Assembly: GCA_026724425.1 (NCBI GenBank)
Contig: JAIUCV010000230.1
Span: forward strand, 1,155,625 to 1,219,624
Direction: 5' to 3'
Length of the DNA: 64,000 nucleotides
From: Erythrophleum ivorense
Taxonomy: Eukaryota; Streptophyta; Magnoliopsida; Fabales; Fabaceae
In this document: in pieces, positions 36,820 through 50,151 of the stretch
How positions within the stretch are numbered: position 1 is the stretch's first letter
Layout: the number at the start of each line of letters is the position of its first letter
Program-made: the position numbers and the translations under genes
Notes under the pieces: model-generated
The model's input: only the letters and a program-made list of their open reading frames with translations
Databases searched by the model: none
Told to the model about the DNA's origin: nothing

Positions 36820-37106
36820 ATCTAACAATAATTCCAACCAATGCTAAATGGAAATAGTCAGCTTACCATTATCTCTATATGCATTAGTTTTGGTTACAAC
36901 CGATGCTAAGTGTGGACTTTGACGACAGTTTCAATTGACACTAAGGGAAATTTTCCTCTACTGTTGGTTATTCCAACAGTTGTTACAATCCACGCTAGAT
37001 GAAGCCACAACGACGGATATGGCCACCATTGTTGAAACCATCATTAAATATCAAACCAACACTAAAAACCTACTTTATTTGATGCTAGATGCGATTTTTT
37101 GTAGTG
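36820..37106. mobile_element. One terminus of a CACTA (En/Spm-like) transposon
   Basis: The sequence ends TTTTTTGTAGTG at 37106, the reverse complement of the CACTACAAAAAA terminus typical of CACTA elements. Next to it are at least four degenerate subterminal repeats with the core CAACCRATGCTAA, around 36835, 36898, 36990 and 37060. I found no matching opposite terminus nearby, so this looks like a truncated element or solo end. Confidence 0.55.
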
Positions 37107-37329
37107 TTTTTTTCTTCTTGATACTTATTCTAGTAGTGAATAAAAGAAGTTAAAATTTTAAAATTATAATAACATAAATACATTAAATATAAAAAGCACT
37201 TATATATATAATTTCAAATTTTCTTATCCGCCTAAATACTAGATGATTTTTAAGTCTTGAGAAACACTTCAAAATATGTCGAGTCTCTTCCTAATTCTCG
37301 TGCTTGTAAAATAAAATTTTATTAGTTAA

Positions 37330-37361
<32 letters not shown>

Positions 37362-37887
37362 AGCCAGAATTAAAAAGAAAATTAGTTACTAATTTCCTTG
37401 CATGCAGAAGCATTAAAATAAAATTTCTTATATGTTGAGATAAACCATACTTCAAGGTGGAAGCTCTATTTTTTTTTTTCATTTGTACACTCCTTGATTG
37501 AAATTCTTCCGTAACTCACTTTCTACACAGCTGATCTCAAATGGATTCTTCAATCCATTCAGGTTTCTTTCTTTATTTTTGAGCATCATTGATTAAATCT
37601 CTTAAACAGGTAGTTACTTTTTTTTCTTTCACTTTAAATAAGTTTAATTGTGATCTAAAGAACTCCACTAGTAATATTTCTATAATAAAAGTTTCAATTA
37701 TTAATAAATAAAAAACACAATATTATAATAATTAAGAAAAATCATCTAAAATTTTAAAAGCCATAAATATTAGTGTTTTGCAAGAACATCTCTCCAACTA
37801 TTCCAAATCCATCCATATTTATGTCTAAAAATATTTACTATAAAGAAATAAATTATATGATTATTTAGTCTATACTATATAAAATAA
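37107..37887. other. AT-rich interval before the kaurene synthase fragment
   Basis: Contains (AT)n at about 37330-37355. A short ATG-led stretch at 37541 ending in a CAG|GTTTCT donor-like site could be a first-exon remnant, but nothing confirms it. Confidence 0.45.
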
Positions 37888-38400
37888 TTATGTATCTTTT
37901 GCCTTGGGGTCAATAGTGCTTCCAGTAGTCTATCTTGTGGGACCTAAGCTTCCAATGAGATAGCCGAAAAACCAGAATATAGTCGTCTGTTTGAGCTAAT
38001 GAGCATTGTGGGCGTCTCCTTAAGGATATTCAAACCTATAAGTTATGTCTTCCATTACCGATTCATGAGCATTTGCCTTGCTTTTGTTATAGATATACCA
38101 ATAAAACCAATCATGGGCTTTCTGAGTTAAAATTATCCTTAATATGGTATCAAAGATTCAAAGCCACTAAGATCAAGAAGTTTAGTATTCGATCCTTGCC
38201 AGCCCCAAAGGATTTTCTTATGAAGGGGCATGTTAGAACTATTTATAAAACCAGTCCTTGACAGTCTTAAGGTGACTAAAGTTTTTCTGTACCTCTGCTG
38301 CAGAAAGGAAATTGAATGCAGTAACTGATCACAAGAGTTCTCTTGTCTTATCCTCGATAATTTCCTTAATCTCCTCATGGTAGTATCTGTATGTTCACAT
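37888..38400 (+). pseudogene. ent-kaurene synthase pseudogene fragment with a small inversion
   Basis: 37888-38056 matches the 3' part of exon 13 of the intact kaurene synthase (48251-48496), including LFELMS and a KDIQTYK version of the metal-binding NSE/DTE region. 38057-38310 matches intron 13, so the copy arose at DNA level and is not a retrocopy. 38311-38326 matches the start of exon 14 with a deletion. From 38331 to about 38400 the next part of exon 14 is present on the minus strand, encoding EEIKEIIEDKTRELL where the intact gene has QEIKDIIEEKSRELL. Earlier exons were not found. Confidence 0.88.
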
Positions 38401-39199
38401 ATGTAGTGCAATTTGAGTGGGTGAAAAACATCGAGTTTTTGTGCTTGAATGGTGGCTAAGTATCAGTATTTCATCTCATATGAAAAACAATTTCTTTGTC
38501 TACTTCCACGGCAACTAAAATAATTATTTTTAAAATTTAAAATAAGTTAAATTCATCATTGTAAACACAAAATACATAAAGAAATATAATTTTTAATAAG
38601 TTATATTAATTTTAATGAAAAATTGATATTATTTTTGTGCGTATTTTGGTCATCTTTTGACTTTTAAAAAAGTTTATTATAATAAAGAGGAAAAATATGT
38701 AATTTAAATATTTTTTCAGAAAAGAAAGAATAATTTACCATTAAAAATTGCAATAAGGGGTTGCCATGGGAACATTTAAAAAAAATAAAGTAAATTCTGT
38801 TAATTTTCTTTAATGTTTGGTTAAATTATATTTGATAACCTTTGTATTTTAAAAAATTACATTTGACTCTCTAACATTTTGATATATATTGCTGAAGTTT
38901 CTCTTCTAATTTTTTTAATAAAAATGTTAATTTTTTACATAATATTATATTTTGATTTTATTCTTAATATAATAGTAAAAAAAATAAGTAATTTTATTTT
39001 TAGAAGAATTACATATTGTGCAGAAAATCAGCTTTATTAATAAAAAATAAATTAAATAAAAGTTAAATATAAATTTTTAAATAAAAAACCTCAAGCATAA
39101 TCTAGTAGAGAAGTTGATGTAATTTATTCTAAATTATAATATATTAGAAGGCAGTAAAGAACCCAGTTGAACGTCTGATTCACTCAACTAACCAAAGAT
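38401..39199. other. AT-rich interval after the kaurene synthase fragment
   Basis: No coding or transposon signature recognised. Confidence 0.6.
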
Positions 39200-39970
39200 A
39201 CCACATCTTCTCATTAGTCAATATGTAAACATATAAACATATATAAATTAGATATTAGTATTTCAAATATATTAAGAAGTTATTGGATATAAGAATAATA
39301 CTATATATTTTTATACTAAAGACTTGACTCATTTTCATATAAAATACAACAAAATAAAATACATAATTGTACAAAATTTATTGTATTTTATTTAAAGGAA
39401 TATGATCTATACAGACATAAATTATATATTAATGTTCACCAAAAATTAAATAAATTAGATAATATTTTCAAATATATTAAGAAGTTATTGGATATAAGAC
39501 AAATAATACTATACATTTTTATATTAAAGATTTGACTCATGATTCATGATTTTCATACAAAATGCAACAAGTTAAAGCAAATAATTGAACATAATTTATT
39601 ATATTTTATTTAAATCAATATGATCTATATAAATAAAAATTAGATATTAGTATTTTTCAAATTTATTAAGGAGTCATTGGATATAAGACAAATAATAGTC
39701 TACCTCTTTATACTAAAGACTTAATTCATGAATCAAGAGTTTCATATAAAATACAACAAGTTAAAACACATAATTGGCTAAAATTTATTATATTTTATTT
39801 AAAGCAACGTGGTCTATATAAGCATAAATTGGATATAAGTATTTTCAAATATATTAAGAAGTTATTGGATATGAGAAAAATAATAGTATACACATTTTAA
39901 ACTAAAGACTTGACTCATGAATCATGATTTTCATATAAAATGCATAATTGAACTATATATAATTGAATTT
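39200..39970. repeat. Four-unit ~190-bp tandem repeat
   Basis: The anchor AAGAAGTTATTGGATATAAG recurs in direct orientation at 39274, 39479, 39668 (as AAGGAGTCATTGG) and 39856, giving spacings of 205, 189 and 188 bp. Each unit also holds AAAGACTTGACTCATGA, TTTCATATAAAATRCAACA and TTATTATATTTTATTTAAA in the same order. The unit length is in the range of plant satellite monomers. No coding content. Confidence 0.88.
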
Positions 39971-42900
39971 AATATCACATCTTGACATAAAATCTTCAGA
40001 CATTAGATGTATAAGTTCTTTTTATTTATATACTCCTAATTTAATCCAATTTTATGTCATGCGAAACCTCTTTCCATTTCCACTTATATATAGTCACAAC
40101 ATATATATATATATATATATTACTTATGTTTAGCACAATTTTATCCAAAAGTTGCGTTAAGTATTTCTTTAGAGGGGTTTGACACTAAAATAAGCTTTCT
40201 GTAGGAGAAGGATATGAATCTGTGTAAAGATATTTACTTAAATTTTTTATCCAAATTTCTCTTTTTAAATGAGTGATCATGTTTGATATATAAATGGTGT
40301 AATATGATTGGCTGCATGCAAGTATTTTTTTACATAAATGGTTTTTTTCCTTTTCCTGCCAAGAATGTAACTATCCAACAAAGTTTGATCAATCAATGGT
40401 AGTTATTTTGGCACAACACATGTACCCAAACACTTAAAAATCTATTTATAAGATATTCAAATTTAAAATATAAAAAATTCTAAACTTTATGGGTTTATAT
40501 TTATTAAATATTATAAGAAATTATTTTTTTATAAATTTTATGTTCAAAAATTAATATTTTACCAACAAACATTATGTTATATATTGGATGGTTTGAACTC
40601 TTAATAATACTTACATTTTTATTTTACCTTTATCATTTGTGCTACCGCGTGGCAACAAATTTTTAAATATTTAAAAATTAAGATATTTAATTCATAAAAA
40701 AAATTAAGATATTTATGTATGAGACATCATTTAATAATAATTCAGTTTTTTATGGCAACCAGAAAAAAGAAAGCAAAATAAAGTGGAAATTGAACGGGTA
40801 AATCTGTAGTTTTGATCTTAAAGCACTAATAAACTTATAAATCAACTAATTTAAGCAATTCACATTGCTTAGTTTGAGTTGAGATTAAAATTGCCTTTAC
40901 TCTAAAAATATATTGACTAATGAGTAAATTATTTTCTTATATATATATTTGACTAAATTATACATAATTTTTTTAAAAAAAATTACACTTAACTTCTATC
41001 TAATTTTTTTTTCATCAATAAAATTAATTTTCTACACAATATGTATTTCTTCTAAAAAAATATTGAGAGAAAGTTAATGAAATTTTTTTTATACTTTATT
41101 AACAATTTTCATGACAGTCCCTTTTTGCATTTTTTTTATGGTAAATTACTTTTTTCTTCCTTGAGAAATACTTAAAGTATATATCCTTTCTTTTTATTAT
41201 AAAAATATATTCAAATCTCCCTACAAGTTAAATCTGGCCAAAATACTTTCAGTAATAATAATATTAAAATTTTATTAAAAATATAACTTATTAAAAATAT
41301 ATTTTTTCAACTTCTATTTCAATATTATGTATTTTGTATTTGAAATCATAAATTTAATTTATTCTACATTTAGAAAATAACTATTTTATATTAATAAAAT
41401 ATATATTTAATATTTATTATGTTATATAAGTAAAAAATATATAAATATTTTGGTCAAAATATATGTAATTGTAATTGTAATTTATTTTTTGTTAAAAACA
41501 AGCTAAATATAACATATCTTTTTATTAAAAAAATATAATTTTTTAAAATATAAAAGAATGCCGTGTGAGTAATTTAACTTTTTTATTCTAAGGTTTAACT
41601 GTCCCTTTCGTCAGCATGTGTTTCTTATTTAATTCTTTTTGCTTCATTGATGCCAGTTTAGGGTCTTCTTCTATGGGAGTTTAGACTATTTTGATTCCTT
41701 CTTGTCCTCATCGATAGTTTCTTTCGTTCATATAAATCCTTATTTTTCTGTTTGAATTCTTAGTTTTAATCTTTTCCATTGGTTTCAGGCTTTTTTTTTT
41801 GGGGTTCTCAACTGCAATCAAAGAAATAAATATTGTACCGAAAGAAATACATGTAAACATTTTCTAATATCATTTTTGTTAGAAACGTTTAAGAAAAAAT
41901 AAAGAGGAAAAGTTATTCTTTTAATTAATAAGATAACATTTTTTTTCCGTTACTTGAAGTTGAAACTCGACATTTTTAATTCTAATCTTAGCATTTGGGC
42001 CCACATTTGTTACTTCATAAGCATGGTGAATGATCAGTTTTTAAAATTAAACTATTGCTTTTAAATTCTTGAAAAAATGATTCCTTTATGATCCGATAGT
42101 GTTCTCATACCAATATCGTCTTATAATAATCTTATTTCTAGAATTTTTTTATCCAAATAAAAAAATGGCTCTCACTTTTTTGTTTATTGTAATAAATAAA
42201 TATATAGTTAGACATTTTAACTTCTATTACCTATTCTCATATATTAAACTAGATATGGAATCCGTGCAATTACATTAAATTAAAAAAAATAAAAAGATTA
42301 AAAAACAAAGAAAATGTTTTTTTTTTAAAAAAAAAGATCAATGAACAATTTAAAAATAATATTTTACAATAATTTTAAAAAATAATTAATTAATAATGGT
42401 TTCTAATTCCTGCCATCTTCCTATAACTCTAAGAATTCCTATTACACATAAAAATTTATATTTGTGCAAATAAAGACTTATATTATGGTTGTATGTGTAC
42501 ATAATTAATTTATAGTATGATTAATTTTAAGTAATGGACTAAAACCTATTCTTGATGAACACGCACAATACGTGTCGCTATATAAACATGCCATAAAATA
42601 CAATATGCCCTCTGAAATTTAAATTTTTCTTTGTTCTTTTTGGGAAATGCCATAAACTTGAAATTTTTATATTTAGTTATTTTTCGTATATGCACAGACC
42701 ACCAAGAAACTTTTACACCTTTTTTTCTCCCTTAATTATAGCTTTGGAAGACATTTGTTTCCTTTTTGTTTGTTGTATTGTCCGATGGTTAGTCCATGTT
42801 GTACGAAATTATTGAGTAAATTTTGTAATTTTTTCAAAATTAGTTAAATAATATTTGATAGATTTTTATAAATTTTTTTTTAATATTTTAATATAAATTA

Positions 42901-43180
42901 TAAAAATGTATAATTTAATTTATTTTTAATAAAATGTACTTTTTATTGAATTATAAATTTGTTTTTAATATAATAATAAAGATAACAAAATTATTTTTAA
43001 TTTTAATATAAAATTATAATTTATTCTTATTATAACAATAAAAATAATTAAGTGAATTTTACTTTTTTATTAAAAAAAGGTATAGTTTGTAAAAAGTTGA
43101 GATAGAAAATAAATCGAAAGAGTTAAGTATGAATTGTAGAATAAAATATACGAAGTGCAATCTGGTATATTCAATGCTAC
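39971..43180. other. AT-rich intergenic region upstream of kaurene synthase
   Basis: Long poly-A/T tracts and (TA)n near 40100-40120. No gene or structured transposon recognised. Confidence 0.6.
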
Positions 43181-43316
43181 GGAGGTTGATGCCATGTATA
43201 CTGTATGCTCATCCTAGCAGTCACTGACATTCCACTCTACCTCTCTAAGGAGGTTAATGTCATGTATATTAAATGCTCATCGTAACCGTCACTGACATTC
43301 CACTCTACCTCCCTTT
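43181..43316. repeat. 68-bp tandem duplication in the kaurene synthase promoter
   Basis: Two direct copies begin GGAGGTTRATG at 43181 and 43249 and each ends CACTGACATTCCACTCTACCTC. The second copy ends about 65 bp before the start codon at 43381, so it lies in the promoter or 5' UTR. It could change the number of any regulatory sites it holds. Confidence 0.88.
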
Positions 43317-43380
43317 TTGGATCCTTGGCGAGCTTTTTGAGGAATAATTTCTCCAATTTCTGGGAATCTGGGAAACGGGA

Positions 43381-46300
43381 ATGTCTCTCTCACACCCCAT
43401 TACACCTCTGAGTCTCACTTCTTCAGCTTCAGGTTTTCATTTTCTTCGTCCTGCATGTCTTTGTTTTTAATCTTGTATCCCTGTATGTTAAAAGGGCTAC
43501 GCCACCTTTACTTCTAAAGGAGGAAAGTTGAATTTATTTTTCTTTTTACCGTCTTATTTCCAGCTGATTCTAGATGCCCATAATATTCCTATGATATTAT
43601 CTCTCCCTTAAATGGTCTTGAAATTTTCTGTGACTAACTTTCCCAATCGAATATTCGATGGGATTTCTACCGCTAGCTTTAGATTGTTTCTTTGCAATTG
43701 CTTTTCTCTGTTCTGTCATGAAAGTAGCATCTTTTTTGTGGGACTTCAACCTGTGAATCGATATAACAAGTTTTCCTCCTCAGTCGAATAATTGGGCTAC
43801 TAATTTCATCTTCTTCATTCTTTTTCTGTTCATTGTCTTCTAAAGCATGGGGAAAAAATGAACGGAGCTTGTGGGGGCATTAAAAACCAGTGAATTTCAC
43901 GTGCTAGTTAGTGGATTTCTTGGGTGAATGTCAATGATGAACTAAGTTTTGAGATAATACGAGTAAAACCCTGTTTTGTCCTGTAAAGATAACTCTGGTA
44001 TCAATTGGCTCCTTCGAAGATTTTCTGTATCATTGCAAGATTCAGAAGTTCAATTTTGTTCCAATTTCATCTTTCAAGAGGTACTGAAATGATGCTACAT
44101 AATATTTCGAGAAGGAATTATTTTCTGGCGTTTAAACAATATCAAACTTTTGAGTGTTGATGTGATACTAAAAATCTTCAAGTAGGTAATTGATATTGGG
44201 ATCATATTTGGAGGACTATAATGGGGTTTCACTCAATAAAAGATTCAGTTTTTCTTTATATAACTGTAAATTGATGGAAAATTTGAACATACATAGCATC
44301 TCTGCTATTGGCAAAACCATTATGGGTTGAACATGACACGCTAAAAATATTTATATCTATCCCATCCCGAAACAAGTGGAATAGAAAAAAAACCAGAAGG
44401 GCTTCATGCGGTATAAAATTTATCATAGCTTGTAGCAGCTAGCATTATATTTTCACTATGCAACAATAGTGAATTTTAAGTATGAATTTGACTTTCCTTT
44501 GTCTTGCTCTCTATGATTATTTCAATGTTTTCTATGTGCATATGAAACAGTGAATTCTTCTCTGAAGGCCTCATATGATTTCTTTTCAGCAGCTTCTTTG
44601 CCAATTGCATCAAATGTAAAGAAGATGATGAACGGTAAAGCGATGGTATGATCTGCATATTTTGTGTATCTCTTTTTCTATATATCTTTCTGTGAGAACT
44701 GAGAGCTAGCAAGGAAATAAAATTTGGCTTTTATTGCATACAGTGCCTTGAGGGGACTAAAGAAAGAATCAGGAAGATGTTCAATAAGGTTGAACTTTCT
44801 ATTTCCTCATATGATACAGCTTGGGTAGCAATGGTTCCTTCTATAAATTCTCCTGATGCTCCCTTTTTCCCTGAGTGCGTAAATTGGTTGTTGGAGAATC
44901 AACTATCTGATGGTTCATGGGGTCTTCCTGGTCGCCATCCATTGTTGTTGAAAGATGCTCTCTTATCTACCTTAGCTTGTGTCCTTGCTCTGAAGCAATG
45001 GGGTATTGGTGAAGAACAAACTAACAGAGGTATCTATGCTCTCTTGTAAGTAGCTTGATTTCTTTGTCTGCTGTTATATTAATGCATTTTTTCACCGTTC
45101 TTGCAGGTCTTCAATTTATTGAGTCAAACATTGCTTCAGCCATTGATGAGAAGCAACACTCTCCTATTGGATTTGATATAATTTTTCCTTCTCTTCTTGA
45201 ATCAGCCCACAGTTTGGGCATAAATCTTTCTCTTGGATCAATAAGTTTAGAACAACTGATTCACAAGAGAGAGTTGGAGCTTAGACGGTAATTTTCTGGT
45301 TCCCTAGTAATTTTTATTTGAACATTTGCCTATCTAGGTATTATTACTTGGATGCATGAACAGTGTAGATTCCTTTACACTATCTTTTGATCAATTTTCT
45401 AAGAGTTTAAGCGTTAGGGAGAGCTTATTCAATTTACCCAGATGCACCAAACTGACCTGTTTCGTGTCTATTTGTCTTAAATTAGAGGCTATCAAAGCAA
45501 TTCAGAAGGGTCGAGAGCATATCTAGCGTATGTTTCAGAAGGAATTGGGAAATGTCAGGACTGGCAAATGGTCATGAGGTACAAAAAAAACAATGGATCT
45601 TTGTTTAACTCACCTGCTACAACAGCAGCAGTTTTTTCGCACCTTAAGAATGATGACTGTCTTAATTACCTCCAATCAGCGTTAGAGAAGTTTGGGAATG
45701 CTGGTTTGTTTTTCAGATTTATCTGTCTGATTTCTTTTTAATTACACGATTTATACACTGACTGGTCAATTTTATAAATTCACAGTTCCGACAGTTTACC
45801 CTCTGGATATATATGCTCGTCTCTCTATGGTCGACAGCCTTAAGAGATTGGGTATTGATTATCATTTCAGCAAGGAAATTCATAGTGTATTAGATGAAAC
45901 ATACAGGTAATAAAACATTTTTAGATGCATGCACTTGTTAAGGTAACATGTTAGTTACTGTAGATTATAGGAGTAAACAAGGAAATTGTTTTTCATATGA
46001 GACGAAAATAGTAATACTCAGATACCATTCAAGTACAGAAACTTGATGTTTTTGACCCACTGAAATTGCATTACAATATGTGAACATACAGATACTGGAT
46101 GCACGGAGAAGAAGATATATTCTTAGACCCCACCAGCTGTGCAATAGCATTTCGTATATTACGACTCAATGGATATGATGTATCTTCAGGTTGCTTCATT
46201 TGTAACATCTAAGTTGTTTAGAAGAGTTCTTGGTCAGAGAAAGACGAGAAGTTAATGAGTTTGTTCTCTTTGTAGATCCATTTTATCAATATTCAGAAGA

Positions 46301-49144
46301 TAAATTCTCCAATTCCTTGAAAGGATATTTGAAGGATGTTGGTGCTGTTTTAGAGCTATATAAAGCTTCACAAATCATGATACATACAGATGAAGAAGTT
46401 TTGGTGAGACAAAATGCCTGGACAAGACGTCTCTTGAAGCAGGAATTATTACCTTACCAAGTACATGTTGATAAACTTTGTCGTCATGTTGAACATGAGG
46501 TAGTTTCTTACATTAATCTTTTCTATAAATTAGTCCTAGATTTTTCTGCAATCTTATTGTACTTACTGAAAACTGCAATCCTTTTAAACATTAGGTCAAT
46601 GATGCACTTAAATTTCCTTATCATACAAAGTTGGAGCGTTTATTAAACAGGACATCCATAGAGCATTATAATATGGAAGATACAAGGATTTTAAAAACTT
46701 CATATAGGTGGGCTTCCATTAGCTTTCTTCCCCTTTCTCAACTTCCCTTTTTTTCCTTCCTTTCCTGAGCCGAAAATAATATTGGCTGGCATAGTCCAGG
46801 TCGTTCAATCTTGGAAACCAAGAATTTCTGAAGTTGGCAGCAGAAGACTTCAATATCTGCCAATCAATACATCGTGAAGAATTTAAACAACTTGCAAGGT
46901 ATAAATCTTCTATGTATTTTCAATAATGTTTCCCTGACTAGAATATCCCTAAATTTTTCTAGATTGCATAGTCATATGTATAGCCAGCTATTCCGGAATG
47001 TAAACCATAGCCGATTTTGGCTGTATCTCCCTGAATCCTGCTTTCTGCTTTGGTGTCTTTTGTTCATGCCACTATTTTTCGCATCACTTTAGTACTCAAA
47101 TTTGATTTTGTTACAACTTACAATCCCATAGAATATTTGATTCTTGAAAGATTGTGTACTGGCTTTTTAATACCTTTGGAAGGATAAAATTCCAATAATA
47201 TTAGACTTTTGAGTGCTAAAGTGCTACCAAAAAATCTTTGAAGGAGCCAATTGATACTAGGTTTATCCTTGGAGGACCAAAGTAGGGTTTTAGTCCCTTT
47301 GATTTCTTCAAGTATGATCTAACTGTAACCCTACATATGTAGGTGGATTGTGGATAGCAAACTAGACAAACTAAAATTTGCACGGCAGAAGTTAGCCTAT
47401 TGTTACTTCACTGGTGCAGCTACACTTTTCTCCCCTGAACTTTCTGATGCCCGCATATCATGGGCAAAAAATGGGGTGCTCACAACAGTTGTCGATGATT
47501 TCTTTGATGTTGGTGGTTCTGAGGAGGAGCTAGTGCAACTTATTCAACTCGTTGAGGAGTATATTCATATTTTTAACTAAAAAACCTGCCATTGCATGAT
47601 TTCATCTTGACTTCTCCTAGAGCTTCTCTTCACAAACGGTCATGTTATGAAAATTTAACTGCAGGTGGGATGTAGATCTCAGCACTGTTTCTTGTTCTGA
47701 GCCAGTCAAGATATTATTTTCTGCAATTCGGAGCACAATTTGTGAGATTGGGGAGAGATCATTGAAGTGGCAAGATCGCAATGTAAAAGATCATGTTATC
47801 AAGATTGTAAGATAAATCTTCACCTTTCTGATGATATATTTTTACTGTCCCTAAATACTTTCAAATGTTGATAGTGCCTTGTTAGGCAAATATACCAATA
47901 TAATTAAGCCAAACGTAGGTACAGTTCTTATGTGTTTATTATCAGGGTTCTCTAATGAAAACATGTTAGATGGATATTTTTTACAACTTCATACTACATG
48001 ACTGGATTTTTTAAAAAATGTTTTCTTTCACCCTATTCTCAAATAGGTAGAAAAATTATGAAACTGAATAATGTTCATGCATAGGCCTTAAATAATGACA
48101 CTGTCTTCTGAATGTTAATTAAACCCTAGTTTGGAACCTTTCTTCCAAATTTACTTCAATGATTTGGTAGTTTACATTGAATTATATAAACCAACTGGAG
48201 TTTCCTCAGTTAAAGACCTAAGCAATGAATCAGCTTTGCTTGCTTTGCAGTGGTTGGATTTGATGCGATCTATGTTGAAGGAAGCTCAGTGGTTGAAAAC
48301 CAAGTATGTCCCATCAGTTGATGACTATATGGCAAATGCATATGAATCTTTTGCCTTAGGACCAATAGTGCTTCCAGCACTCTATCTTGTGGGGCCCAAG
48401 CTTCCAACTACTATGGTTGAAAACCCCGACTACAATCGTCTATTTGAGCTAATGAGCACATGCGGGCGTCTCCTTAATGATATTAACAGCTACAAGGTAT
48501 ATTCCCCCTTTACTGCTCCATAAGCATTTGCCTGCCTTTTGTTAGAGATATTAATAAAACCAATCATAGTTCATCACTTAATAATTTTAAACTTCTGAAT
48601 TAAAATGATTTTGACATGGTATTAAAGATTCAAAGCCTCTATGATTAAGATGTTTGGAGTACAATCCTTGCTGATCCTAAAGGACCTTTTTGTGAACGAG
48701 CATGTTGGAGATATATCAATTATGGGCTTTTTTTTAATAGTTTAAACTTCAGTTGAAATGGTCTGACAGTTTTAAGGTGACTAATGTTTTCTGTCTTTCT
48801 TGTAGAGGGAATCTGAAGAAGGGAAATTGAATGCAGTAACTTTGCGTATTGTTCAAGGTGATGGGGGTGTTACTGCAGAAAATGCCATCCAGGAGATCAA
48901 GGATATTATTGAGGAAAAGAGCAGAGAACTCCTGAGATTAGTTTTGCAGGAAAAAGGCAGCATAATTCCACGAGCTTGCAAGGATGTATTTTGGAAAATG
49001 GCAAAAGTTGTGCATCTATTTTACATGAAGGATGATGGCTTTACTTCACATGAGTTGTTATCTACTGTAAATGATGTACTTGAAAAACCTGTCGTCCTTG
49101 ATAAATTTTATACTAAGGAAAACCTCAATCCTCTGTCAACTTAG
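43381..49144 (+). CDS. KS: ent-kaurene synthase (class I diterpene synthase, TPS-e)
   Basis: Converts ent-copalyl diphosphate to ent-kaurene in plastids, an early gibberellin step. Fourteen exons join in phase to 796 aa without a stop: 43381-43432, 44590-44645, 44744-45029, 45107-45287, 45486-45703, 45786-45906, 46092-46189, 46276-46499, 46595-46707, 46800-46898, 47343-47558, 47665-47806, 48251-48496 and 48806-49144. The Ser-rich N-terminus looks like a transit peptide. Conserved blocks include SYDTAWVAMVPS and ENQLSDGSWGLP. The metal site is DDFFD at 534-538 plus the NSE motif NDINSYKRE at 678-686. The class II DxDD motif is absent, as expected. Pro640-Ile641 in LGPIVLP is the PI motif associated with ent-kaurene formation. 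Length and exon number fit the family. Confidence 0.95.
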
Positions 49145-50151
49145 AATCGGGGGTGGTGATGTCACAGTTCATTTGATATTGACTTATGGCAAATTATGCT
49201 AGAGCCGTGTTTGGCTTTGGGAGACCACCTTATGCATAAATCACCCATTTTCATTTGCTTCTTTTTTCCTTAATATTTCTTTTTCTATTTTCTTATGATT
49301 TGCATATTATCATTTTCTGATTTCATATCTTTCAGGATTTAAATGTTCATGTTGTGACAATTTCTAATAGATGTTAGAGAATAAGATAGATCCTCTACAA
49401 TCAGGGTAGAGGAGCATTCGGCCACTTTTAGCTTTCTTTTTCTTTGTCCCGGGCCCGAATGTGCCTCTGCAGTCAGAAACTCCAACTGCAGAAGATCTGC
49501 CCTTGGTACAGAGCAGATGTCATCATTTACAAATTATGTACATTGATAATCACACTAATATTTAACTAGCTAGTATTTCTCATAGAAGAAAACCAGATAC
49601 GAAATTCTTAATAAACTGGAGTGTAGTACTCTCCATAAGTGTAGTGTCAAACTACAAATTCGAACTCAAACAAATGTGGAAAAAAAATGCTAGCAAAAAT
49701 AATGAAAATGTGTTTGAACAAGCATGTGAATCTAGAAAGAGGGAGAAAAGTAACCATATGATGTACCGTTGCCTTCGTGACTTTTGCTCAATTTTCAAAT
49801 TTAACATAATCATTTTGTCCTCCCACTGTTAAGTTCCAATCATATATTCTTCCAAAATTATTGGTACTGCTGTTTGCATATAGAAGTTTATTTTACCGCA
49901 TAATCCCTCAGCCATTTCAACAATATCATTACCACCTGATGCAGCAGAGTTTCCTATAAATACCGCTAAAATGGCAGCTTTCCTTCACAGCCCCAAGATT
50001 TTTCCTCCCCAATTTCCTATTCATAAAATTTTTTTTTCCCGAACATCAGTTGCAATTGCCCCACTAACACAGTGATCTGCCCCTCTTCTACAATCCACTG
50101 TAACAATAGTTTCGGCCACAGCTTTCACAGAACCCTGCATGGTTTCATACC
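49145..50151. other. Interval between the 3' ends of kaurene synthase and IMP dehydrogenase
   Basis: The two genes are convergent. About 49145-49500 is probably the kaurene synthase 3' UTR and the right end the IMP dehydrogenase 3' UTR. No other gene recognised. Confidence 0.65.

Noticed and set aside
38139..38411. Minus-strand open frame as an independent gene
   Set aside because: It crosses the inverted kaurene synthase segment; only the short EEIKEIIEDKTRELL part, in a different frame, is meaningful.
44476..44712. Minus-strand frame over kaurene synthase exon 2
   Set aside because: The plus-strand exon 44590-44645 joins in phase with both neighbours; the opposite frame has no features.
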